Shown: piece after piece, positions 44,767 to 53,419 of the stretch
How positions within the stretch are numbered: the stretch's first letter is position 1
Layout: every line of letters begins with the position of its first letter
NCBI GenBank assembly: GCA_049314555.1
Contig: JBMOEW010000001.1
Coordinates: forward strand, 1-64,000
Direction of reading: 5' to 3'
DNA: 64,000 nt
Source of the DNA: REEB509 sp049314555
GTDB lineage: Bacteria; Pseudomonadota; Alphaproteobacteria; Caulobacterales; Aquidulcibacteraceae
Program-made: the position numbers and the translations under genes
The notes under the pieces: model-generated
Seen by the model: the letters and a program-made list of their open reading frames with translations, nothing else
Database searches by the model: none
Told to the model about the DNA's origin: nothing

Positions 44767-45312
44767 ATGTCGCCTTGGGAACTGGGGCTCACCGCAGGCA
44801 TCTTGATCGCGGCGATGCTTGCCTATTATCTCTACTTTGCCCGCCTGATCGGCGCGATTGCTACCGCATGGCGACCGATTCGCGGACTTGAGGCGCGACC
44901 CGCCTATTGGATTTTTGGCTATGCCTTCATTTACTTGATTTTTGCGGGCCATTTCTTGTTGTTCAGGGCCTTTCCTGAGGGCCTGATCTTGGCCGGCTGG
45001 TCGACTGGCGTTTTCGGATTGGCCGCTTTTTGGTGGTGGCGGCGGCGCATTTGGCTCGACGACGATGCCGTTTGGGGCATCGGGGAATGGCGAGGCATGG
45101 GAAAAATCCCGGTTTCTGCGCTTTCGAGGGTGCGCCTGGATGAGGCGCGGGGGCTGTTGTGGTTTGAAACGGATGGGCCCGGATTGCCGATCAAGGCTGG
45201 CCTGTCCATGGATGGCTTGGACGGGATCTATGCGGCGTTGGTGCGACGGGGGGTGCCTGGGCTGGACTGGGAGGCTTTCCAGACTTTGCGGCGGCAGGCC
45301 CGGCGACGCTAG
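44767..45312 (+). CDS. Small membrane protein of unknown function
   Basis: The ATG is 2 nt after the metH stop, so it may share the methionine transcript. The 181-residue protein has three hydrophobic segments (about 8–30, 48–72 and 76–95), a W-W-W-R-R-R stop-transfer run near 95, and a soluble C-terminal domain of about 85 residues. The latter has the look of a small β-rich PH-like module. I recognise no named family and no catalytic motif. Confidence 0.65.
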   Translation: MSPWELGLTAGILIAAMLAYYLYFARLIGAIATAWRPIRGLEARPAYWIFGYAFIYLIFAGHFLLFRAFPEGLILAGWSTGVFGLAAFWWWRRRIWLDDDAVWGIGEWRGMGKIPVSALSRVRLDEARGLLWFETDGPGLPIKAGLSMDGLDGIYAALVRRGVPGLDWEAFQTLRRQARRR

Positions 45313-45446
45313 GGTTTGATCGCTGGCCGGGCGCATCAGCTTTACTGCTGCATTATGACAAATATGAAAAAACCATGTTTCTTCACGGTGATCTAAGATC
45401 GCTTCGGTACATTGGACGCCTTGTCGCAACAGCTTCGCAAACGGTC

Positions 45447-46040
45447 ATGACGCCTTTTTCCATCGCCCGTGCCGCCGCTTTTGCGGCTTTAAGTCTTTCG
45501 CTGGCGGCGTGCGCGACTTCGCCGGCACCCATCTATGGCGGCGCGGCGGATGGCGGTGCGCGTTCGGTGCCTGTGCCGGGGCCAAATGTCGGGCCGCAGC
45601 CGCAGTTTGGTGACCTTGGGGCACCGGAGATTGTGGCCTCCGCCCGGCCGCTGCAATGCGTTCCGTTTGCCCGGCAAGTGTCTGGGGTTGAGATTTACGG
45701 CGACGCAAACACCTGGTGGGCGCAGGCTGAGGGCCGGTTCCAGCGGGCTTCGCGGCCGGTGGTCGGGTCTGTGATGACCATGGAGGGGTATCAGACGACG
45801 GCGCGGGGCCATGTGGCGGTTGTGACGACGATCGTCTCTTCTCGCGAGATCCGGGTGGACCATGCCAACTGGCTCAACGGTGGCGAAGTAAGTGTTCGTG
45901 TGCCGGTCCTTGATGTATCGGCAAATAATGATTGGTCTGTAGTGCGTGTTTGGCACATTCCAGGCGGGCATTGGGGTGGGCGCGTATACCGCTTGCAGGG
46001 CTTCATTATGCCGGCCTACCAGCAGGTCGCTTCGCGCTAG
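45447..46040 (+). CDS. CHAP-domain lipoprotein (putative peptidoglycan amidase/endopeptidase)
   Basis: The start at 45447 gives a lipoprotein signal with lipobox L-A-A-C; a longer frame from 45375 would hide it. The 197-residue protein carries a CHAP (NlpC/P60-like) domain. The catalytic Cys is in L-Q-C-V-P-F-A-R, the His in R-G-H-V-A-V-V and the third residue in V-D-H-A-N-W. Such enzymes cut peptide cross-links or amide bonds in peptidoglycan. The next gene is a close paralogue. Confidence 0.85.
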   Translation: MTPFSIARAAAFAALSLSLAACATSPAPIYGGAADGGARSVPVPGPNVGPQPQFGDLGAPEIVASARPLQCVPFARQVSGVEIYGDANTWWAQAEGRFQRASRPVVGSVMTMEGYQTTARGHVAVVTTIVSSREIRVDHANWLNGGEVSVRVPVLDVSANNDWSVVRVWHIPGGHWGGRVYRLQGFIMPAYQQVASR

Positions 46041-46198
46041 TTGTGTTAAGACTAACTGCCAATATCGCCCACATCAGTGCACAGCTTTGCCTGAGGCAGC
46101 CCCGTTAACCTATGGGGTTGTTTTGACGTTAGGACTCCTTTAAGGCCGATCTGGCGGTAATGGACCGCAAGATTTCAGTAAGCCTAATTGGAGCGCTG

Positions 46199-46855
46199 AT
46201 GAGAAACCACCCGATCGCCCTCGTGGCCGGCGTTTTTGCCGTCACGTTTGCGCCCGTGTGGCTCGCCGAGGCCCAGGCCCGCATGCCACTGGCGTTAGAA
46301 GACGCCGACACGACCGCCGATGCTACTGCGCCTTCTGCGCATGCTGAATCCCCGCCTGAAGCCTTCGAGGACAAGGGCGAGCTGGGTTACGAACCCAATC
46401 CCACAGTGGACCGTTCAGGCCCGCGCCTGCAGTGCGTGCCGTTCGCGCGGATGGTTTCCGGCGTTGAAATTTATGGCAACGCCAACACCTGGTGGGTGCA
46501 GGCGGCGGGCGCGTTCGAGCGCGACCGGGAGCCTGAAGTTGGCGCTGTAATAACCATGCGCGGCTACAACACCAACACCCGTGGTCATGTGGCTGTGGTG
46601 CAGGAGGTGATCTCTGAGCGGGTCGTTTTGATTGACCACGCCAATTGGCTGAATTCTGGGGAAGTGACCCGTGCGGTGCCGGTGCGGGATGTGTCGCCTG
46701 CTGGTGACTGGAGCCAGGTACAGGTTTGGCACGTGCCGGGGGGGCATTGGGGCGGTCGGGTTTACCGGGTGCAGGGGTTTATCCTGCCGCGGGGCCACGA
46801 CGAAACCGAAGCTGCCACCGCGCCGGCTGATGCGGCTGGTGCGGCTGCGGGCTGA
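46199..46855 (+). CDS. CHAP-domain secreted protein, paralogue of the preceding gene
   Basis: The ATG at 46199 has GGAG about 7 nt upstream and starts a Sec signal peptide ending A-E-A-Q-A; an upstream ATG at 46160 is less likely. The 218-residue protein has the same CHAP core as its neighbour: L-Q-C-V-P-F-A-R, G-V-E-I-Y-G-x-A-N-T-W-W, R-G-H-V-A-V-V and H-A-N-W-L-N. It lacks the lipobox, and an acidic linker replaces the first ~40 residues. The two genes are a tandem duplication that has split into a lipidated and a soluble form. Confidence 0.85.
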   Translation: MRNHPIALVAGVFAVTFAPVWLAEAQARMPLALEDADTTADATAPSAHAESPPEAFEDKGELGYEPNPTVDRSGPRLQCVPFARMVSGVEIYGNANTWWVQAAGAFERDREPEVGAVITMRGYNTNTRGHVAVVQEVISERVVLIDHANWLNSGEVTRAVPVRDVSPAGDWSQVQVWHVPGGHWGGRVYRVQGFILPRGHDETEAATAPADAAGAAAG

Positions 46856-46966
46856 GTAAGTCAATCCCGCTCGATTTTGTTGCCCGTTGCATAGATCTGC
46901 CATTACGCTAGCACTCCTGGTGGCGTGCGGGGGGTCGCACGGGCAATTCAGAATTGAGGGATAACC

Positions 46967-47899
46967 ATGGCGGCAGCCTCGAACCGGTCCGATCCGCGGC
47001 AAACCGAATTGCCGGTGGATGAGCCGCCCTCCGGCTGGCGGGCGATGACCATGATCACGGATAGCTGGCTGTTTCAGAACTTCATCCTGTTTTGCATTCT
47101 TGCCAATGCGGTGGCGCTTGGGGTGGATGCTCATTTGGGGGATGATCACTGGATCCACCCCTATATCGAAAATCTGGATCGGTATTTTTTGGCCATTTTC
47201 ACGGCCGAGCTGGTGATGGAGTTCTTTGCTGCGGGGCCGCGTCGGTACTTCCGGAATGGCTGGAACGTTTTCGACCTGTTCGTCGTTTCGCTTTCCTATG
47301 TCGCAACGATGCCGTTCATTTCGGCGTTGCGGACGCTACGGGTGTTGCGGGTGTTGCGCTTGGTGAGCGCGGTGCCGCAGATGCGCCGGGTGGTCGAAGC
47401 GCTGTTTGGGGCTATGCCTGGGATTTTGGCCACCTTCGCGGTCCTGACAGTGGTGTTTTACATTGGTGCCGTGATGGCGACGACGCTGTTTGGTGAAACG
47501 CACGAACAGTTCAAGGACTTGGCGGCCTCTGCCCTCACGCTGTTCCAGCTGACCCAGTTCGACGGCTGGGGCGACATGGTTAACGACTTGAACAAGACCT
47601 ACCCATGGGCCTGGTCGTTCATTTTGGCGTTCACAGTGATCGCAGCGTTTGCCGTGTTGAACCTGTTTATTGGGGTGATCGTGGAGGCAGTGCAGGACAC
47701 CTCGAACACCACGACGCTCGACATCAAAAAAGAAGTCGATGTGATCGAACGCGACGTGGAAGAGATTGAAGAAAGCGTCGATGATATTGCACAGGCACAG
47801 GATAAGACCGCGCTCGACCTGCAAGCGATCCTGCAGGAGTTGCGGGCCTTGCGGACTGAGGTGGCGGCGCTGAAATCGTCCGGTGGGCCGCGGTTCTAA
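46967..47899 (+). CDS. Voltage-gated cation channel of the bacterial NaV/CaV family
   Basis: The 310-residue protein has one six-helix unit. The S4 segment L-R-T-L-R-V-L-R-V-L-R-L (about 120–135) has Arg every third position, S5–S6 follow, and the tail is an acidic coiled coil (about 250–305). The selectivity filter Q-F-D-G-W-G-D (197–203) differs from the sodium-type T-L-E-S-W-S-x. It matches calcium-type filters in having acids at the third and seventh positions, and glycine at the fourth, as in CavMr. A tetrameric, calcium-preferring channel is predicted by analogy. Confidence 0.88.
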   Translation: MAAASNRSDPRQTELPVDEPPSGWRAMTMITDSWLFQNFILFCILANAVALGVDAHLGDDHWIHPYIENLDRYFLAIFTAELVMEFFAAGPRRYFRNGWNVFDLFVVSLSYVATMPFISALRTLRVLRVLRLVSAVPQMRRVVEALFGAMPGILATFAVLTVVFYIGAVMATTLFGETHEQFKDLAASALTLFQLTQFDGWGDMVNDLNKTYPWAWSFILAFTVIAAFAVLNLFIGVIVEAVQDTSNTTTLDIKKEVDVIERDVEEIEESVDDIAQAQDKTALDLQAILQELRALRTEVAALKSSGGPRF

Positions 47900-47924
47900 G
47901 TGAGATCAGGGTCTTGTTTGATAC

Positions 47925-47955
47925 GAAAAGGCCGGCATCCAGATGGATGCCGGCC
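47925..47955 (-). terminator. Hairpin terminator shared by convergent genes
   Basis: An 11-bp perfect stem pairs 47930–47940 with 47945–47955 around a 4-nt loop. On the minus strand it is followed by TTTTC, so it should stop the fasciclin gene transcript. It also lies 31 nt beyond the channel stop on the plus strand, but with no T tract there. Confidence 0.8.
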
Positions 47956-47981
47956 CTGCCGCATTGAGCCTATGAAGGCGT

Positions 47982-48545
47982 TCAGCGCGCCGGGGGTAGA
48001 AGGACCCGGTCGATGATATGGACGACGCCGTTGCCGACCACGATGTCGGCGGCAACCACGTTCGCGCCACCGATTGTTGGCCCGCTTGGGCCGGTGCTGA
48101 TCGCCAGCGTTCCGCCTTGGACGGTTGCCGGCGTTGCCATTTGGCCGGCGAGGTCAGCGGCCATGATCCGCCCCGGTACCACGTGGTAGGTGAGTACGTT
48201 GGTGAGGGCCGTCTTGTCGGTGTTAGCGAGCAAAGGTTGGACCTGAGCATCGATGGCGGCGAACGCGTCATTGGTTGGGGCGAAGACCGTGAACGGGCCG
48301 GCCCCTTCCAGCGTGGTCACCAAGCCTGCGTTTTGGAGGGCTGCGACGAGCGTCGAAAGACGCGCATCGCCTACCGCAGCGGCAACCACAGTGGCTGGCT
48401 GAGCTGCAACCGCTGGTTCGGCGGTGGCTTCTACAGTCGGCGAAATGGTTGTTTCTGGGGCCGGTTGGGGTTGGCCGCAGCTTGCCGCAAATGCAAGCAC
48501 AAATGCGCCTGCGCCAGCCAAGGCAAGGCTTTTGAACTGTCTCAT
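47982..48545 (-). CDS. Fasciclin-domain lipoprotein
   Basis: The 187-residue protein has a lipoprotein signal with A-A-S-C at about 20–23 and a Thr/Pro/Ala-rich linker. One FAS1 domain follows, with F-T-V-F-A-P-T-N-D-A-F near 85, Y-H-V-V-P-G near 118 and V-V-H-I-I-D-R-V-L at the end. These are the two classic H1/H2 FAS1 motifs. FAS1 proteins are adhesive or stress-related surface proteins; the partner is unknown. It sits beside a second FAS1 gene. Confidence 0.88.
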   Translation of the reverse strand: MRQFKSLALAGAGAFVLAFAASCGQPQPAPETTISPTVEATAEPAVAAQPATVVAAAVGDARLSTLVAALQNAGLVTTLEGAGPFTVFAPTNDAFAAIDAQVQPLLANTDKTALTNVLTYHVVPGRIMAADLAGQMATPATVQGGTLAISTGPSGPTIGGANVVAADIVVGNGVVHIIDRVLLPPAR

Positions 48546-48633
48546 AGGTATTCCTTTTGGAGCTAATCGGCAGACGTGTGCCGGTTACCAGCGGCTTATG
48601 GATCAAATGTGTGGTTAATTGAAGGCAAACCAA

Positions 48634-49170
48634 TCAGAAGGGCATCAACACTTTGTCTATAACGTGAATTACACCATTGCGCGCGGCAACATCGGCCGAA
48701 ATTACATTCGCGTTATTTACGGATACACCATCGCGTCCATCGATCGCCAAGATCGCGCCGTTAACGGTTACGGGTGCCGATGTGCGCCCGGCGAGGTCGG
48801 CTGCGGTCACGCGGCCAGGCACAACGTGATAGGTGAGCAAAGCGCGGAGTTGTTCGCGGTTTTCTGGGCGCAACAGGTTTTCAACGGTGCCACGGGGCAG
48901 CGCGGCAAAGGCGGCGTCGGTCGGAGCAAAGACGGTGAAGGGGCCGGGGCTGCGGAGCGTGTCGACCAGGCCGGCAGCAGTCGCGGCGGCCAAAAGCGTG
49001 TTGAATTGGCCAGCGCCTTGGGCGACCGATACAATATCGCCGGTCTGTGCCGCGCGCTGTTGTTGGGCGTGCGGGTTCGGGCGGTGGGCCTGCGCGGTCG
49101 TCACGGCGGTCAACGGCAGCGCGAGGGCGGCCAGGGCCAAAAGGGCAGTGCTGGTGGATTGTTTCAACAT
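48634..49170 (-). CDS. Secreted fasciclin-domain protein
   Basis: The 178-residue protein has a Sec signal peptide ending T-A-Q-A and one FAS1 domain with F-T-V-F-A-P-T-D-A-A-F, Y-H-V-V-P-G and I-H-V-I-D-K-V-L-M. The closely spaced FAS1 gene downstream (88-nt gap) is a lipidated paralogue. A GGAG lies just ahead of the start on the minus strand. Surface adhesion is the family role. Confidence 0.88.
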   Translation of the reverse strand: MLKQSTSTALLALAALALPLTAVTTAQAHRPNPHAQQQRAAQTGDIVSVAQGAGQFNTLLAAATAAGLVDTLRSPGPFTVFAPTDAAFAALPRGTVENLLRPENREQLRALLTYHVVPGRVTAADLAGRTSAPVTVNGAILAIDGRDGVSVNNANVISADVAARNGVIHVIDKVLMPF

Positions 49171-49299
49171 GGGTTCCGTCTCCTTTGTGGGATATTGTAC
49201 ATCACACGATATAGAATACGGATGCCGATTTGAGCTGGATCACTGCGCGAGCGGTCCCACGCGTTTTCTGTGGCTGGAGCTGCCGCACGAGAGAACGTT

Positions 49300-50382
49300 T
49301 CAGCCTCCGATATCAACCACTTGAACGCGGGTTTCGCGCACGGTGCCGTTGTTTTCGACTTGCAGCATGACAGTGGCACCGATCCCGGCGGAGTCGACGA
49401 TACGGATCAGGTCCATCAAACGCCTTGTGGGTTGGCCATTGGCGGCGACGATGACGTCTTGAATGGCGCCATTGCGGGTTGCAGGGCGCAGGCCTGATCT
49501 GGCGGCCGGGCTGCCGGGGTTGACTTGCATAACGACCACCCCGTTTACGCCCAATCGCGCGCTGCGGGCTTCGTCGAGGCCAGCGACGCCAATGCCCGGG
49601 ATCGGTGCGCGCCCAGTGGCGATGATTTGGGGGACGACCCGGTTGACGGTGTCGACCGGGATCGCAAAGCCGATGCCCGCGCTGGCACCGGACGGCGAAA
49701 AGATCGCAGTGTTAACGCCGATCAAACGACCGGCGCTATCCAGGAGCGGTCCGCCGGAGTTGCCGGGGTTGATGGGCGCGTCGGTTTGGATCACGTCGGC
49801 GATCTCGCGGCCGGTTTGCGTGGGAATGCGGCGCCCAAGCGCGCTGACGATGCCTTGGGTGAGGGTTTGGTCGAGGCCGAAGGGATTGCCGATGGCAAAC
49901 GCCGTTTGGCCGACGCGCAGGTCTGCGGATGATCCCACCGGGACCGGGGCGGGGAGGCTTTCGCGGCTTTGGACACGCAGGACCGCGAGGTCATGGTTCG
50001 GCGCGGCCCCCACGATTTCGGCGGGCAGGCTTTCGCCAGTGGCCAGGCGAACGATAATCCCTGGTGCGCCCTCTACAACGTGGAAATTGGTGACAATGTG
50101 GCCGTTGGTGTCCCAGACGAAGCCGGATCCGCCGCCCACTTCACGCACGCCCATTTGTCCCAAGGAGCGGGCCACCACAACAACTTGAACGACGGAGGGG
50201 GCTGTGCGCTCGAACAGGGCGACGATATCGCGCTCCGAGCCGGTCAATGGCGTGCGCGCGGCGACGGCGCGGGCGGTTGCGCCGCGGCTTTGGCTTTCTG
50301 CGCTGCGGCCGCACTGAGCGAGACCGAAGGCTGAAAGTGCAACAGCACCCAGCAGCGCTGCGCGACGAGTTGTGTCCGTCAT
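49300..50382 (-). CDS. HtrA/DegP-type serine protease with one PDZ domain
   Basis: The 360-residue protein has a twin-arginine-like start (T-T-R-R-A-A-L) and a possible lipobox G-L-A-Q-C near 20–24. The trypsin-like domain keeps the full triad: His in T-N-F-H-V-V-E, Asp in N-H-D-L-A-V-L and Ser in G-N-S-G-G-P-L. One C-terminal PDZ domain (about 265–355) follows, as in DegS rather than DegP with two. It should degrade or sense damaged envelope proteins. Confidence 0.92.
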   Translation of the reverse strand: MTDTTRRAALLGAVALSAFGLAQCGRSAESQSRGATARAVAARTPLTGSERDIVALFERTAPSVVQVVVVARSLGQMGVREVGGGSGFVWDTNGHIVTNFHVVEGAPGIIVRLATGESLPAEIVGAAPNHDLAVLRVQSRESLPAPVPVGSSADLRVGQTAFAIGNPFGLDQTLTQGIVSALGRRIPTQTGREIADVIQTDAPINPGNSGGPLLDSAGRLIGVNTAIFSPSGASAGIGFAIPVDTVNRVVPQIIATGRAPIPGIGVAGLDEARSARLGVNGVVVMQVNPGSPAARSGLRPATRNGAIQDVIVAANGQPTRRLMDLIRIVDSAGIGATVMLQVENNGTVRETRVQVVDIGG

Positions 50383-51085
50383 CCTGCTCTTCCTTACCGT
50401 GATGTCCGTCTTGCCAAGTCAAAGGGGCGCAGCTCGCGAAGGGTTATGGCCGATTTGACGCGCGCCTTGTTAAATGTGGCTCGCGGCGAAAAAAAGGGCG
50501 GCATTGGCGCGCACCTCGCCTTGGCGATTTGATCCGCTTGCGCACCTTTTCTGTCTTGACGCGAAGTTTTCATCGTGATGTCATTTATGTGCAGGAAGAC
50601 AACGGCGCTCCCGCCGACCCACTTGCATAGCTCTGCAGCGTACAGCGTCAGGGCGCGAGAGTCCGGTGTGCAGTTTAGTGCGAGCGAGCACGGGCACACG
50701 TCTTCCGGCCTGGTTATGATCGCGATCGCGGCCACTGGAGAGCGCGGCTGGAGAAGCCATCTCATCTTGGTTGTTGGCCATCGGTGGGCCTTTCGCGTGT
50801 CACAGGTGTCGCGGCCGACGTCGTGCTTGACGTTTCAGCGGTAGGCGATGTGCTTTGGAGCAAAACAAGAATATCCTTGAACGCCGTGTCGGTGGCCGAC
50901 TTGAAGCCGGTATTTAGGTGATGTTTGGCGGGCTGGGCCAAGCCTGTGCGAGTGAGGCCGCCGTCACGGGCCAGGCCGGGACGCGGTGATGCGGGGTATT
51001 CGCGTATCGAGGTGCTGGTGCCCCCCGGCGCTGGACTTTGTTGGTGGCTTTGGAACATGATGCTGCTGCGGCAGGAGACGACGTT
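50383..51085. other. 703-nt stretch with no convincing gene
   Basis: Open frames here on both strands (for example 50394–50765 minus and 50581–50781 minus) overlap each other, have no clear family feel and no strong ribosome binding site. The minus frame at 50781 has an AAAGG eight bases ahead of its ATG and codes 66 residues, but its content looks random. The segment is less GC-rich than its flanks and probably holds the promoters of the HtrA-type protease gene and the small gene at 51086. A decayed gene cannot be excluded. Confidence 0.5.
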
Positions 51086-51328
51086 ATGAGCGAACCAAAC
51101 GATGCGGAAGCCGCGATGACGGCGGCAGCGGCGGTGGCGGAGCGGTGCTTGGAGGAAGCGGTGGAGGCCGCTGGCGATCCCGTGGGCGATGCCGTGCCGC
51201 TCGCGATGCTGGAGTTGTGTGTGACTGTGCTCGTGGACCAGTTTGGGCACGAAGACACGATCTCGCTGTTGCGGGATCTTGCCGATCAGATCGCAGCAGA
51301 TCCCGATCGCGGGCACGAAGACGCCTAA
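51086..51328 (+). CDS. Small acidic protein of unknown function
   Basis: The ATG at 51086 has CAGGAGA upstream at normal spacing; a start at 51038 would lack one. The 80-residue protein is strongly acidic, Ala-rich and predicted helical, with no cysteine-based or catalytic motif apart from one Cys near residue 48. It ends 26 nt before thpR, with which it is probably cotranscribed. I do not recognise the family. Confidence 0.6.
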   Translation: MSEPNDAEAAMTAAAAVAERCLEEAVEAAGDPVGDAVPLAMLELCVTVLVDQFGHEDTISLLRDLADQIAADPDRGHEDA

Positions 51329-51354
51329 GGGCGAGCTTCGGCAGGGAGTGGGTC

Positions 51355-51903
51355 ATGGCCATGCGGCTCTTCGCAGCGCTCGCCATTCCGGGCGATATAG
51401 CTGAAGGCCTCACCCGCATTATGCGCGGGGTGCCTGGCGCTGCGTGGCGGCCGCAGGAAAACCTGCACCTCTCGCTGCGCTTTTTCGGCGAGATTCCTGA
51501 AAACATCGCGCGGGACTTGGACACGGCCCTCGATGAAGAGGCGAGCGGGTTTGCGCCCTTTGAGTTTGCGCTCAAGGGCGCTGGCTGGTTTGGCAAAGAC
51601 GACCCGCGCGCATTGTGGGCGGGGGCGCGGGACTGCAAGCCGTTGCGGGCGCTGGCGGCCGACTGCGAGCGGGCGGCGCGGCGGGCGGGGCTGGCGTCTG
51701 AACCGCGGAAGTATCAACCGCATGTCACGCTGGCGTATTTGCGAGGGGCACCGCTGGAGCGGGTGGTGGCTTTCACACAACGCCACGCGCTGCTGGAGAG
51801 CCGCGCGTGGCGTGTGGACCGATTTAGTCTCTATTCAAGCTGGGTGCGAAAAGGGGAGGCCAGCCTGTACCGAGAAGAGGCGAGCTATCCTCTTCTCGGC
51901 TAG
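51355..51903 (+). CDS. thpR: RNA 2',3'-cyclic phosphodiesterase (2H family)
   Basis: The 182-residue protein has the two 2H motifs of the LigT/ThpR family: H-L-S-L-R-F near residue 39 and H-V-T-L-A-Y near 123, whose histidines form the active site. A GGGAG lies ahead of the ATG at 51355. The enzyme opens 2',3'-cyclic phosphates in RNA. Its last codons form one arm of a hairpin that is probably a terminator. Confidence 0.9.
   Translation: MAMRLFAALAIPGDIAEGLTRIMRGVPGAAWRPQENLHLSLRFFGEIPENIARDLDTALDEEASGFAPFEFALKGAGWFGKDDPRALWAGARDCKPLRALAADCERAARRAGLASEPRKYQPHVTLAYLRGAPLERVVAFTQRHALLESRAWRVDRFSLYSSWVRKGEASLYREEASYPLLG
51870..51899. terminator. Hairpin across the thpR stop region, probable bidirectional terminator
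   Basis: A perfect 11-bp stem pairs 51870–51880 with 51889–51899 around an 8-nt loop. It ends four bases before the last base of the thpR stop codon and faces the 3' end of the convergent lipoprotein gene (stop at 51911). A weak T-rich run follows on the plus strand. The stem is built into the coding sequence. Confidence 0.6.
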
Positions 51904-51910
51904 GGTTTTG

Positions 51911-52471
51911 TTACGAAACTGGGCGTGGCGACGGCGTGAAGGGCCGCTCAGGCGCTGGGCTCACTTCCGTGACGAGGGTTGCTGGCGGTGGATTTGGGCC
52001 GGCGTAACAGCAGCGAACCTGCATCTCGAGGACGCGGGTGTTGAAGCGGCATTCCTGATCATTGACGCTGCGCAAAATGGCCATACCGCCCGCGCGGGTT
52101 GTGTAGCGGGTTTGGGTGCAGCCGGTCAAGGTGTAGCCGCTGTCGCAGCTGCCTGCTTGCTGATTGCGCATCGTGCGAGTCACACAGTGCATTTGGGTGG
52201 CGTTGACGGCGGTCATTGCGCTGTCAGCGGTGGACTGGGCGCGATCGGCGCGGCTGCGCGCATCGCTTGCCACGCCAAACACTTGCTCAATACGGCCGCC
52301 CAATGTGGTGCGGGTCGACACATCTTCAGCGTAAAGCTTGCAGATGTCTTCATCGGCCTTGCGCGGGTCTGCGCAGTAAGCGGCCACTGTGGAGTCACCG
52401 GTGCGGTTTGCGCAGGCACCAAGTCCTGCGGTTAGCGCCACCATGGCGGCCAAAGCAATCGTTCTGATCAT
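51911..52471 (-). CDS. Cysteine-rich lipoprotein of unknown function
   Basis: The ATG at 52471 has GAGGGAC upstream and starts a lipoprotein signal with lipobox L-G-A-C. The 186-residue protein has several further cysteines: D-I-C-K near 48, M-H-C-V, S-C-D-S and T-G-C-T in the middle, then Q-E-C-R and R-C-C-Y. An Ala-rich helix around 60–100 precedes the Cys-rich part. Disulfides in the periplasm are likely. I recognise no family. It converges with thpR and is divergent from the sirtuin gene. Confidence 0.7.
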   Translation of the reverse strand: MIRTIALAAMVALTAGLGACANRTGDSTVAAYCADPRKADEDICKLYAEDVSTRTTLGGRIEQVFGVASDARSRADRAQSTADSAMTAVNATQMHCVTRTMRNQQAGSCDSGYTLTGCTQTRYTTRAGGMAILRSVNDQECRFNTRVLEMQVRCCYAGPNPPPATLVTEVSPAPERPFTPSPRPVS

Positions 52472-52631
52472 GATAGGTCCCTCTTGGAAATTTACCCCTA
52501 GGGCGAGAATTTGTTTACCTTTGTGAACAAGTGCGGTCAATGGCCGCAAGTCGTTCATTTTAGTAAGATTCTCGTGTAGGGGGAATCACTCAGGGGCGGT
52601 TTTTGCGCGTTTTGAGGACCACTGTGCGGTT

Positions 52632-53351
52632 ATGAACACTCACTGGAAGTCGATTTTCATTCTGTCTGGTGCAGGATTATCCGCGGAGTCTGGTCTGGGT
52701 ACTTTCCGCGACCGCGATGGTGTTTGGGCTCGCTTTCGACCGGAAGAACTGGCGACACCGGAGGCCTTCCAACGCGATCCCGTGCGGGTGCTTGAATTCT
52801 ACGATGCGCGCCGCCGCAACGGGTTAGGGGCCTGTCCGCACAGTGGACATATTGCGTTGGCGGACCTCCAGCGGGCGTGGGCGAACGCCGGCGGGTGCGT
52901 GACGCTTTGTACCCAAAATGTCGATGGATTACTGGAAGCCGCGGGCGCGCCAGAGGTGATCCACATGCATGGCGAACTTGCGAAGGCTTGGTGCACGCGG
53001 TGCGATATGCGCAGCCCCTGGGTGGACGATATGCCGCTGGGGGCGCGGTGTCCGGCCTGTGATCGGGCGGGGGGCGTGCGGCCGGACATCGTTTGGTTCG
53101 GCGAAATGCCCTACCACATGGACCTTATCGAAGAGCGGCTTGAGGCGGCAGATCTGTTTGTCTCGATTGGGACAAGCGGGGCTGTGTATCCGGCGGCGGG
53201 CTTTGTCAGTGCTGCGGCACGGCGCGGCATTGCGACCTTAGAGATCAATCTAGAGCCGTCCGAAGGGGAGCGTCGGTTTGATCAGCTGCTTCTTGGAAAG
53301 GCCAGCGAGGCCGTGCCGGCTTGGGTTGAGGGCATGATGGCCGGCCTTTAA
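52632..53351 (+). CDS. cobB: NAD-dependent protein deacylase (sirtuin)
   Basis: The 239-residue protein has the sirtuin motifs G-A-G-L-S-A-E-S-G near residue 13, F-R-D-R-D-G, T-Q-N-V-D-G-L near 97 and the catalytic His in H-M-H-G-E near 116. Four zinc cysteines are present as C-T-R-C and C-P-A-C. Y-D-A-R-R near 57 matches the Y-x-x-R of class III (SIRT5-like) enzymes, which also remove succinyl and malonyl groups. It probably reverses lysine acylation of metabolic enzymes. Confidence 0.92.
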   Translation: MNTHWKSIFILSGAGLSAESGLGTFRDRDGVWARFRPEELATPEAFQRDPVRVLEFYDARRRNGLGACPHSGHIALADLQRAWANAGGCVTLCTQNVDGLLEAAGAPEVIHMHGELAKAWCTRCDMRSPWVDDMPLGARCPACDRAGGVRPDIVWFGEMPYHMDLIEERLEAADLFVSIGTSGAVYPAAGFVSAAARRGIATLEINLEPSEGERRFDQLLLGKASEAVPAWVEGMMAGL

Positions 53352-53419
53352 TGCGCGTTTCGATTGGAATTTCGCCACACTCGCTGGCTTGATGCGCATT
53401 GCGTTTAGGAGGGACCGTC

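Noticed and set aside
46880..46946. Eight-base inverted repeat in the channel gene leader
   Set aside because: The arms TTGCCCGT and ACGGGCAA are more than 50 nt apart and could occur by chance in GC-rich DNA, with no clear role.
50394..50781. Small minus-strand genes in the gap before the HtrA protease
   Set aside because: The overlapping frames have no recognisable motif, weak start signals and atypical composition. They are reported as a gene-free stretch.
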